A stretch of DNA of 12,775 nt, from the NCBI GenBank assembly GCA_018814745.1, contig JAHIZC010000147.1, positions 1 to 12,775 of the forward strand. Reading direction: 5' to 3'. Below the pieces are notes generated by a model. That model searched no databases and was not told where the DNA came from. It saw only the letters and a list, made by a program, of their open reading frames with translations. This DNA comes from Candidatus Omnitrophota bacterium (GTDB taxonomy: Bacteria > Omnitrophota > Gorgyraeia > Gygaellales > Profunditerraquicolaceae). Positions 6,506 to 12,775 of this stretch are shown here, in pieces (position 1 is the stretch's first letter; each line of letters begins with the position of its first letter). A program made the position numbers and the translations under genes.

Positions 6506-6857
6506 TAGAAAATTAGTAATTATTAAGTTCTGGATACCTGTGTTCCTGTGTATGCTGGTAATATTTATCCTTTCTTCTATACCCGGATCGCAGATACCTT
6601 CGATTTTCTTGTTTCAGGATCTGGTCTTCCATATCTTTATATATTTTGTCTTAGCCTGGTTTTTCGCCCGTGCGTTAAAAAATACCTACCCGGATATGAG
6701 ATTTGCAAAGGTTATCATTTATACGGCGATCTTCGGAGTTATTTACGGGATAAGCGATGAGTTTCATCAGGCGTTCGTTCCTTATAGATATTTTTCCGGT
6801 ATGGATATGCTCTTTAACGGTATAGGAAGTTTAGTTGGAGGCTTAGTGAACCGTTGA
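6483..6857 (+). CDS. VanZ-like membrane protein
   Basis: Small integral membrane protein of the VanZ-like family. The name comes from a teicoplanin-resistance gene, but most members have no known function. From the GTG at 6483 the product is 124 residues with three or four membrane segments: IPVFLCMLVIFILSSIP, VFHIFIYFVLAWFFARAL, VIIYTAIFGVIYGISDEFHQ and a last helix LFNGIGSLVGGLV. The family hallmark is YGISDEFHQ followed by VPYR and a conserved Asp (GMDML). The frame is open from 6369, but that part lies wholly inside fmdB. GTG 6483 is preferred because AAGGA (6474-6478) precedes it; the overlap with fmdB is 23 nt. GTG 6540 is a less likely alternative, as it would remove the start of the first helix. 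Its TGA overlaps the next gene's TTG. Confidence 0.8.
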   Translation: MVANQRSDRKLVIIKFWIPVFLCMLVIFILSSIPGSQIPSIFLFQDLVFHIFIYFVLAWFFARALKNTYPDMRFAKVIIYTAIFGVIYGISDEFHQAFVPYRYFSGMDMLFNGIGSLVGGLVNR

Positions 6858-7900
6858 CGAAGATAAAACCTTTTAAAGCAATTTTTTATAATCGGGAGAA
6901 GATTAAAAATCCATCCTATGTCGTCTGTCCTCCCTATGATGTCATTTCTCCCGCAGGACAAAAATATTACCATCAACTCAATCCTTATAATTTCATCCAT
7001 ATACTCCTAGGTAAAGACCTACCCAATGAAAATAAATATAAGCGCGCCGGAAAATTATTTAGAAATTGGCTGAAGAAAAAAATACTCATCGAGGATGAGA
7101 AACCGGCGATATATTTCTATAGTCACCAGTACAATCTTATGGGGGAGAGGAAGACGCGCCTGGGTTTTATAGCATTGCTGCGTCTCCAGGACAGGAATTC
7201 GGCTATATTCGGGCATGAACATACCCACCTTGAAGCAAAAGAGGATAGATTACGGCTGATTAAGCAAGTGAAGGCAAATCTCAGTCCTATTTTTGTTACT
7301 TTTTTGGATAAAAAACGGATTATTCAAAGAGTTTATAATCAATATTTGCAGGATAAAGAGCCTTTCCTCGATCTGGTCGATAGCGAAAAGAATAACCATA
7401 AACTATGGAGATTGCAGGATAGAGATGTTCTAGAGAGAATCGAGAAGGAGATGAAGAAAGAGAATATTTTTATTGCAGATGGCCATCATCGATATGAGGT
7501 TGCCCGCACGTTTAGGGAGCAGATGAAAAAAAGGTATAAAGGGGCGAAGCAGGATAAAGATTATAACTATATTCTTGCATATTTTACTAATACCGATTCC
7601 CGGGGCCTGACGATTCTACCGGTTCATCGTTTACTTAAATTGCGCGCCCGTAGAGAATTTGATAGCCTGAGGTTGAGGCTGAAGGAGTATTTTTTTGTAG
7701 AAGAGATCAAAGATAGAATGCAATTCTTCTTCAGGATGCAAAGGGGTGGTAGGACGGAGCACCTTTTGGGAATGTATGGCAATAAAAAATACTGGCTCCT
7801 GCGCCTAAAAAATATCAAAATTCCTGATATGATTATCAAAGAGAAGTCTAAGGACTATAGATCTTTAGATGTGGCAATTTTAAACCATATAGTCCTGTAA
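6854..7900 (+). CDS. DUF1015 family protein, N-terminal 348 residues up to an in-frame TAA
   Basis: Member of the DUF1015 family, of unknown function though widespread and often described as a possible kinase-like or metabolic protein. It begins at TTG (6854) in a TTGA overlap with the vanZ-like stop, with GGAGG 12 nt upstream. The start IKPFKAIFYN, the motif PPYDVISPAGQ (near 26-36), GHEHTH, and FIADGHHRYEVA (near 208-219) are family hallmarks. The frame ends at TAA 7898-7900 after AILNHIVL, about 80 residues short of the usual C-terminus. That missing part lies immediately downstream in the same frame. The gene is therefore either freshly inactivated, makes a truncated protein, or is read through. 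Confidence 0.85.
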   Translation: MTKIKPFKAIFYNREKIKNPSYVVCPPYDVISPAGQKYYHQLNPYNFIHILLGKDLPNENKYKRAGKLFRNWLKKKILIEDEKPAIYFYSHQYNLMGERKTRLGFIALLRLQDRNSAIFGHEHTHLEAKEDRLRLIKQVKANLSPIFVTFLDKKRIIQRVYNQYLQDKEPFLDLVDSEKNNHKLWRLQDRDVLERIEKEMKKENIFIADGHHRYEVARTFREQMKKRYKGAKQDKDYNYILAYFTNTDSRGLTILPVHRLLKLRARREFDSLRLRLKEYFFVEEIKDRMQFFFRMQRGGRTEHLLGMYGNKKYWLLRLKNIKIPDMIIKEKSKDYRSLDVAILNHIVL

Positions 7901-8137
7901 AAGATCTTTAAAATTGATTTAAAAAATAAGAAGAATCTCCTCTTTAGCCCGAATGCGGATGAATTAATCCAAAAGGTGGATAGCGATCCTAATTATTTGG
8001 CGTTTTTTTTGAACCCGGTGAAAATCCAACAGATCATTTCGGTTTCTTTGAGCGGGGAGAGGATGCCGCCCAAATCGACTTATTTTTATCCTAAGGTATT
8101 ATCGGGGTTGGTAATTAATAGGTTTAAGGATAGCTAA
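7901..8137 (+). pseudogene. C-terminal remainder of the DUF1015 gene beyond the stop
   Basis: Directly after TAA 7898-7900, the same frame stays open for 78 codons to TAA 8135-8137. It encodes a family-typical DUF1015 end: NYLAFFLNPVKIQQI, then GERMPPKSTYFYPKVLSGL and VINRF. With the upstream part the protein would be about 427 residues, a normal length. No frameshift is needed: one substitution (for example GAA or CAA to TAA) explains the break. No start codon with a ribosome site is visible at its beginning. The AAGGA for accD (8126-8130) lies within it and accD starts 2 nt after its stop, so coupling to accD was probably ancestral. Confidence 0.8.
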
Positions 8138-8139
8138 AG

Positions 8140-8979
8140 ATGGCACTATTCGGTAAGCCGAAATATACAATCGTAAGAATAAAAAAGAAGGATATTCCGG
8201 ATGGTCTTTGGACGAAGTGCCCGGGGTGTTCCGAAACCCTATTTAATAAAACCTTAGAGGAGAACTTAAAGGTTTGTCCGAAGTGCAATTATCATTTTGT
8301 CTTAGGTGCTTACGAGAGAATAAAGCTAAGTTTAGACAAGGACACCTTTCTTGAGTATGACATCAATATGGAGTCTAGTGATCCGCTAGAGTTTAAGGGC
8401 CCTAAGACCTATAAAGATAAGTTAGAGGCAGACCAAAAACTGACCGGGCTTAAGGATGCGGTAGTATCCGGAGAAGGCTTCATAGACGATAAGAAGGTAA
8501 TTATTGCGGTAACGGATTCACGTTTTATTATGGGTTCGATGGGTTCGGTTGTGGGCGAGAGAATAACCCGGGCTATTGAGGCAGCTACTAAGTATAAACT
8601 GCCGATGGTGATTATTTCTGGTTCAGGCGGAGGCGCACGGATGTATGAAGGGATGTATAGCCTGATGCAGATGTCCAAGACCTGTGCAGCACTAGCTTAT
8701 CATCGTAAAGCAAAACTACCGTATATTTCAGTGCTGACCAATCCTACTATGGCGGGAGTGATGGCTTCCTTTGCCGGTATAGGAGATATAATTATTGCCG
8801 AGCCCAAGGCCTTAATCGGTTTCACCGGTCCCCGGGTAATCGAACAGACGATTAGGCAGAAGCTGCCGGAGGGCTTTCAGCGTTCGGAATTTCTTCTTGA
8901 ACACGGGCTAATAGATATGATCGTAGGCCGTAAAGAACTTAAAAGCACTTTAAGCGAGTTGCTCAATTATCCGAGTTGA
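8140..8979 (+). CDS. accD: Acetyl-CoA carboxylase carboxyltransferase subunit beta
   Basis: AccD and AccA form the carboxyltransferase that moves CO2 from carboxybiotin to acetyl-CoA, giving malonyl-CoA for fatty-acid synthesis in the cytoplasm. The 279 residues start with a zinc ribbon, CPGC (Cys27, Cys30) and CPKC (Cys46, Cys49). The crotonase-like carboxyltransferase fold follows, with DSRFIMGSMGSVVGE, the oxyanion-forming SGSGGGARMYEG, PTMAGVMASFAGIGD, and GFTGPRVIEQTIRQKLPEGFQ. Length and motifs are complete. The start is set by AAGGA (8126-8130) at 9-nt spacing. accA is not in the window. The TGA stop lies inside the -35 box of the next gene's promoter. Confidence 0.97.
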   Translation: MALFGKPKYTIVRIKKKDIPDGLWTKCPGCSETLFNKTLEENLKVCPKCNYHFVLGAYERIKLSLDKDTFLEYDINMESSDPLEFKGPKTYKDKLEADQKLTGLKDAVVSGEGFIDDKKVIIAVTDSRFIMGSMGSVVGERITRAIEAATKYKLPMVIISGSGGGARMYEGMYSLMQMSKTCAALAYHRKAKLPYISVLTNPTMAGVMASFAGIGDIIIAEPKALIGFTGPRVIEQTIRQKLPEGFQRSEFLLEHGLIDMIVGRKELKSTLSELLNYPS

Positions 8980-9003
8980 CATAGTAGCAAAATGAAATAT
9001 AAT
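8976..9003 (+). promoter_or_regulatory. Consensus sigma70-type promoter of the ABC ATPase gene
   Basis: TTGACA (8976-8981) and TATAAT (8998-9003), both perfect, with a 16-nt spacer. The -35 box contains the accD TGA stop (8977-8979). Transcription from about 9010 leaves a leader of about 50 nt before the GTG start, with AAGGAG at 9049-9054. It probably separates the ATPase, and perhaps the following GGDEF genes, from the upstream cluster. Confidence 0.82.
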
Positions 9004-9061
9004 GGTTAAATCAGTATTTTTGAAGAGCTTAAGATAAAAAAAGAGGCCAAGGAGAGAAGAC

Positions 9062-10165
9062 GTGGCACAAGTAAGCGTTAAAGATGTTACTAAGATTTTT
9101 CCGGGTGATGTAAAGGCAGTAGATAGAGTCAATCTGGGTATCGAAAATAAGGAATTTATGGTTTTAGTCGGGCCTTCCGGCTGCGGAAAGTCTACAACCT
9201 TACGGATGATCGCCGGCCTTGAAACTATAACCGATGGCCAGATATATATCGGCAATAGAATGGTTAATGATGTTCCGGCAAAGGATCGGGATATTGCCAT
9301 GGTATTTCAGAATTACGCGCTTTATCCGCATATGACCGTTTTTGAGAATATGTCTTTTGGCCTGAAGCTCAGGCATATTCCCAAGACAGAGATTATTCAG
9401 CGTGTTAAAGAAGCCGCTGATATATTAAGTATTAAACATCTGCTGGAGCGTAAACCAAAAGAATTATCCGGCGGTGAACGACAGCGCGTGGCAGTGGGAA
9501 GGGCGATCGTCAGGAAACCAATGGTCTTTCTATTCGATGAACCTCTGAGTAATTTAGATGCCAATTTAAGGGTGCAGATGCGCACCGAGATACACAAGTT
9601 GCATATAAAGCTTCAGACCACCATAATCTATGTTACGCATGACCAGGTTGAGGCAATGACTATGGGGAATCGGATTGCGGTGATGAAGGACGGGATCCTG
9701 CAGCAGGTGGCGGATCCGATAGCGATCTATGATCATCCCAAGAATAAATTTGTCGCAGGCTTCATCGGTTCGCCGCCGATGAACTTTATGAATGGGAAGA
9801 TCATCAAAAAAGACGGACGGATGTTTTTCGATGAAGGAAAGATTAAAGTCAAAGTAGTCGTGGATATGTATGATAAGATAAATCCCTATCTTGGGAAAGA
9901 ATTAATTCTGGGCATCCGTTCGGAAGATATCTATGATAAGCTATTTGTTTCTGAAGCTCCAGCGGAGAATACCGTAAGGGTCAATTGTGAAGTCTACGAA
10001 CCTATGGGTTCAGAAGTATATCTCTACCTTAATACAGGTAAACACACCTTTATTGCCCGCGTTGGCGCTCATGACCGTCCGCAGGTCAACCAGGATATAG
10101 ATTTGGTATTTGATATGAGCAAGGTGCACTTTTTTGATAAGGATAACGAAGAAACAATTGTTTAA
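9062..10165 (+). CDS. ABC transporter ATP-binding protein, MalK/UgpC/MsmX type
   Basis: Cytoplasmic ATPase of carbohydrate-uptake (CUT1) ABC importers for sugars, polyols or glycerol-3-phosphate. All catalytic motifs are present in the 367 residues: Walker A GPSGCGKS (37-44), Q-loop Gln83 in VFQNYALYPHMTVFENM, signature LSGGERQ (135-141), Walker B VFLFDE (155-160), D-loop SNLD and switch His193 (VTHDQVEAM). Residues from about 235 to the end form the MalK-like TOBE/OB regulatory part, with GSPPMNFMNG and LGIRSEDIY. The start is GTG, 7 nt after AAGGAG. No permease or binding protein is adjacent, so it probably serves importers encoded elsewhere, as MsmX does in Bacillus. The exact substrate cannot be read from the sequence. 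Confidence 0.93.
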   Translation: MAQVSVKDVTKIFPGDVKAVDRVNLGIENKEFMVLVGPSGCGKSTTLRMIAGLETITDGQIYIGNRMVNDVPAKDRDIAMVFQNYALYPHMTVFENMSFGLKLRHIPKTEIIQRVKEAADILSIKHLLERKPKELSGGERQRVAVGRAIVRKPMVFLFDEPLSNLDANLRVQMRTEIHKLHIKLQTTIIYVTHDQVEAMTMGNRIAVMKDGILQQVADPIAIYDHPKNKFVAGFIGSPPMNFMNGKIIKKDGRMFFDEGKIKVKVVVDMYDKINPYLGKELILGIRSEDIYDKLFVSEAPAENTVRVNCEVYEPMGSEVYLYLNTGKHTFIARVGAHDRPQVNQDIDLVFDMSKVHFFDKDNEETIV

Positions 10166-10294
10166 GAGTGGCTTTTAGAAAGGGCTTGAACAATTACGAA
10201 CAGGTTTAAGTTTTTAAAAATCAGCGGTCAGTTCCTGTTAATCGTTATACTCTACATCATCCTCCCCGTATATCTTACCTTTTTTTTAAAAATC

Positions 10295-11485
10295 GTGCCT
10301 TTCAGATTATTCTCTATTTTCTTTTTGGCTAATTTTTTCATAGTTTTCTACTTAGTTAAAAAGAATCTCTCCAAAATATATAAGCTCGATTATCAGATTC
10401 AAGTAATACAGGAAAAGTGCAATATCTTAAGCAATGAGAATTCACAGCAACTCAAGAATCACGCCGCATTGAAAACGAAGATCTCCCGCTATGGGAGCCT
10501 GAAAAAGGTGGTTGAAGAGATCAATCAAAGCCTTGACCTGGATAATGTAGCGGTCAACCTCACGGAGAACGCCTTCTCGATTATCGCTAATAATCAGGGT
10601 GTTTGCCTATTATATCTAATCGATAAATCTAAACAAGGCCTGAGGCTTTTTAAGACCGGAAAGGAAGAAGAAAAGTTAGTGGTAAAGCAGAAAGAGGGAG
10701 ATCTTTTTGATCTCTGGGTATTACGAAATAATAGGCCATTGTTAGTCGAAGATATCAGAAAAGATTTCCGTTTTGATCCGGAAAGAATGAAAGGTAAAGA
10801 ATTAAGGCCCTTCGTATCTTTGATCAGCTCCCCCTTTGTAAGTGAACAAAGATTCTCCGGTATATTAAGGCTGGATAATATTAATCCTCATTTTTACTCA
10901 CAGGATGATTTAAGATTCCTGATGAGGATATGCGATTTAGGAGCCGTGGCTTTAGAAAATAGCGAACTATTTAAGGAGACCCAGGAGTTAGCTATACGTG
11001 ACGGGTTGACCAAACTTTTTACAAAACAATATTTTTCAGATCGCCTGAAAGAAGAGTGCCTGAGAGGTACTTCCGGCGGGAGGCTGAGTTTTTCTTTATT
11101 GATTTTAGATATCGATCACTTTAAGAATTATAATGATCAATACGGCCATGCAATAGGGGATATTGTATTAAAGAAGATCAGCCAAAAGATAGATAATTAT
11201 TTTAAAAAGTATCAGCCGGTAATCGGCCGTTTTGGCGGAGAGGAATTTTCTGTAATTTTACCAGGAGTAGATAAGAAAAAAGCATCTCGTTTAGCCAATG
11301 AACTGCGTAAGATAATCGAAAAAGAAAAGATCGTGCTGCGTAGAAAAGAAACAAATGTGACGGTATCTATCGGTGTAGCGGAATTTCCCATGGATGCCAA
11401 GGAATCTGACGGCCTGATCATGAAGTCTGATAAGGCGATGTATCAGGCAAAAGAGAAGGGGAGAAATCGAGTATGCTGCAGTTAG
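10295..11485 (+). CDS. Membrane-anchored GAF-GGDEF protein, probable diguanylate cyclase
   Basis: Probably makes c-di-GMP from two GTP. From the GTG at 10295 the 396 residues comprise a membrane helix (about 5-22), a coiled coil (about 25-65), a GAF-like sensor domain (about 70-225) and a GGDEF domain (236-396). The latter has DGLT (236), the metal-binding LDIDHFKNYND region (271-281) and the active-site GGEEF (314-318). The RxxD inhibitory site normally placed before the active site reads KYQP, so product inhibition by this site is probably lost. The same frame stays open upstream to 10190 and encodes a further hydrophobic helix, LLIVILYIILPVYLTFFL, but has no ATG, GTG or TTG; a non-canonical start (ATT 10193) is possible. 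The 3' end overlaps the next GGDEF gene by 13 nt. Confidence 0.88.
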   Translation: MPFRLFSIFFLANFFIVFYLVKKNLSKIYKLDYQIQVIQEKCNILSNENSQQLKNHAALKTKISRYGSLKKVVEEINQSLDLDNVAVNLTENAFSIIANNQGVCLLYLIDKSKQGLRLFKTGKEEEKLVVKQKEGDLFDLWVLRNNRPLLVEDIRKDFRFDPERMKGKELRPFVSLISSPFVSEQRFSGILRLDNINPHFYSQDDLRFLMRICDLGAVALENSELFKETQELAIRDGLTKLFTKQYFSDRLKEECLRGTSGGRLSFSLLILDIDHFKNYNDQYGHAIGDIVLKKISQKIDNYFKKYQPVIGRFGGEEFSVILPGVDKKKASRLANELRKIIEKEKIVLRRKETNVTVSIGVAEFPMDAKESDGLIMKSDKAMYQAKEKGRNRVCCS

Positions 11486-12477
11486 TATCAATGGGATTAT
11501 TAACTGTCCTTTTTGCTCTGCTCATACATAGGGCATTAGAGAGGCGCGTAATTGCCAGAGAAGAAGAACACCAGCGATTAACTAATAAGCTGGAAGCCTC
11601 ACGTAGAGAAAGCATAAGTATGGAAGAGGATAATAGTAGCTTAGGCAGGATACTAGGCCAGGCTACTGCGCTTTATGATATAACTAAGGATATCTGCAAG
11701 ACCCTTGATAAGGAGGAGATCTTTAATATATTCCGCGAGCACGTGAATTCATATATAGACCTAGGGGATTGTAGGTATATTGAGGAGATGAAAGATACAG
11801 GAGAATACAGAGACCATACTATTCTGCCCCTGTTGATAAATAAGCATAATATCGGCTACCTGGTGGCTAAAGGTATCAGAGCCGAAGATAAAGATAAATT
11901 TAATATTCTAGCCGGCCAATTTATTTTAGGGATGAAGAGGGCGCTTTTATATGAAAAGATTCAGGAGCTGAGCATCATCGACAGCCTGACAGATGTTTTT
12001 AATCGCAGATATTTCCTACAGAGATTCAGAGAGGAAATAGCGAGGTCAGAGAAATTCCAATATAAATTCTCTTTTGTTATGGTTGATGTGGACCATTTCA
12101 AGAAGTATAATGACTATTACGGCCATCTGGTAGGAGATGCTATTTTGAGGGATATCGCCGCGATCTTAAAAGAAAATTTAAGGCAGATCGATTTTATAGG
12201 TAGATACGGTGGCGAAGAGTTTTCTCTGATTTTGACCGAGACGGATAAAGAACAGGCAAAGTTTGCGACAGAGCGTATCCGTCGGGCGGTTGAGAGCAGG
12301 TTAATCAGAGCCTATGATGAGGATCTGAAGGTGACAATAAGCCAGGGTGTTTCGGTTTTTCCTGATAACGCAGAGGATGCGCAGGCTCTGATCGAGGGAG
12401 CCGATAAGGCAATGTATACTGCAAAAGATTTAGGCAGGAACAAAGTTTGTATATACGGAGAATCTTGTGCCGGATAA
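11473..12477 (+). CDS. Membrane-anchored GGDEF protein, probable diguanylate cyclase with I-site
   Basis: Second c-di-GMP synthase candidate, 334 residues. It has an N-terminal membrane helix (about 5-20), a charged coiled coil (about 22-55), and a degenerate GAF-like region (about 60-155) too divergent to assign firmly. The GGDEF domain (170-334) has DSLTDVFNRRYF, VDVDHFKKYND and active-site GGEEF (246-250). RQID at 237-240 lies exactly where the allosteric RxxD site belongs, so feedback inhibition by c-di-GMP is expected. ATG 11473 lies inside the previous gene's 3' end, with GGGGAG (11458-11463) nine bases upstream, so the pair is cotranscribed. Its own stop is overlapped by the next gene's GTG. 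Confidence 0.9.
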   Translation: MLQLVSMGLLTVLFALLIHRALERRVIAREEEHQRLTNKLEASRRESISMEEDNSSLGRILGQATALYDITKDICKTLDKEEIFNIFREHVNSYIDLGDCRYIEEMKDTGEYRDHTILPLLINKHNIGYLVAKGIRAEDKDKFNILAGQFILGMKRALLYEKIQELSIIDSLTDVFNRRYFLQRFREEIARSEKFQYKFSFVMVDVDHFKKYNDYYGHLVGDAILRDIAAILKENLRQIDFIGRYGGEEFSLILTETDKEQAKFATERIRRAVESRLIRAYDEDLKVTISQGVSVFPDNAEDAQALIEGADKAMYTAKDLGRNKVCIYGESCAG

Positions 12478-12775
12478 TAAAGTTCACACTAAATTTATAA
12501 CTTCATTTATTTCAGCGTTGAATAAACTATCCTTATATCCCGAAACCCACCCCCTTGTAACTGGCTCGCTAAAGGAAGCTTATCAAATGCTTGATCAGTA
12601 TCTTCAGTCAAAAAAAGAGATGACATTTAGCATATCCGAGGATGATAAGATTCTCCTTGAGGGAGAGCCGGTGGTAAGTGAGGCAAGAATTCTTTTGGAG
12701 TTGTTTGTTTCCCAATTTAAAAAACTCCAAGCTGAAAGTATTACTTTCTCCTCAGGGATTACCTTAGAAGAATTA
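12467..12775 (+). CDS. Unidentified protein, N-terminal 103 residues (runs off the window)
   Basis: Open from GTG 12467 to the window edge with no stop. GGAG (12457-12460) is 6 nt upstream, and the gene overlaps the GGDEF stop by 11 nt, so it belongs to the same transcript. The fragment is soluble and helical/beta mixed. It contains ALNKLSLYPETHPLV near 17-31, followed by a helix (KEAYQMLDQYLQSKK) and a strand-rich part with ILLEGEPV. A 'leucine-tyrosine-P-x-x-HP' start of this kind occurs in N-terminal domains of some HD-GYP or HEAT-repeat signalling proteins, which would fit the c-di-GMP context, but that is a recollection and not a firm identification. Confidence 0.75.
   Translation, partial: MPDNKVHTKFITSFISALNKLSLYPETHPLVTGSLKEAYQMLDQYLQSKKEMTFSISEDDKILLEGEPVVSEARILLELFVSQFKKLQAESITFSSGITLEEL

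Noticed and set aside
7898..7900. Alternative genetic code or pyrrolysine/selenocysteine recoding
   Set aside because: The codon is TAA, not TAG or TGA, and TAA ends hflX, hrcA, dnaK and other genes here.
8950..9300. Antisense reading frames, such as the - strand frame opposite the accD-ATPase junction
   Set aside because: They lie opposite well-supported genes and a promoter, and show no recognisable motifs or ribosome sites.

Overview
This is about 12.8 kb of chromosomal housekeeping DNA from a bacterium of roughly 40% G+C. It is densely packed: genes abut or overlap, all lie on the + strand, and ATG, GTG and TTG starts are all used. A single CIRCE operator upstream of hrcA-grpE-dnaK-dnaJ, a run fmdB-vanZ-DUF1015-accD, an orphan MalK/UgpC-type ATPase and tandem diguanylate cyclases suggest an uncultivated candidate-phylum lineage. 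Omnitrophota is my best guess, but this is an impression, not a demonstrated placement. All three stop codons terminate genes here, so the genetic code looks standard.

Layout. 1-124: a G+C-rich segment bounded by 13-bp inverted repeats, with several nested stems. 141-1400: hflX, a ribosome-associated GTPase. 1401-1634: intergenic, with a 14-bp perfect inverted repeat, a sigma70-type promoter and the CIRCE operator. 1635-6156: heat-shock operon hrcA-grpE-dnaK-dnaJ; its grpE-dnaK gap (2925-3096) is packed with palindromes and holds a candidate second promoter. 6170-8137: fmdB zinc ribbon, a VanZ-like membrane protein and a DUF1015 gene interrupted by one in-frame TAA. 8140-8979: accD. A near-consensus promoter overlapping the accD stop precedes an ABC-transporter ATPase (9062-10165). 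Two overlapping GGDEF genes follow (10295-11485 and 11473-12477). A third gene starting at 12467 runs off the window.

How the parts work together. HrcA should bind CIRCE and repress its own operon, whose other products form the DnaK-DnaJ-GrpE folding machine; HflX acts on stalled or heat-damaged ribosomes. AccD supplies half of the acetyl-CoA carboxylase carboxyltransferase. The ATPase probably energises sugar or polyol importers encoded elsewhere. The two GGDEF proteins probably make c-di-GMP under different controls, since only the second keeps the RxxD inhibitory site.

The most unusual signals are: a 69-bp palindromic block inserted in frame into fmdB; a cluster of related palindromes before dnaK; an HrcA lacking about 95 residues of its usual core; a DUF1015 gene whose well-conserved 3' end lies beyond a single stop codon; and the inverted-repeat-bounded G+C-rich block before hflX. 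I found no CRISPR array, insertion sequence, phage gene, tRNA or rRNA, and no clear novel defence or metabolic system.
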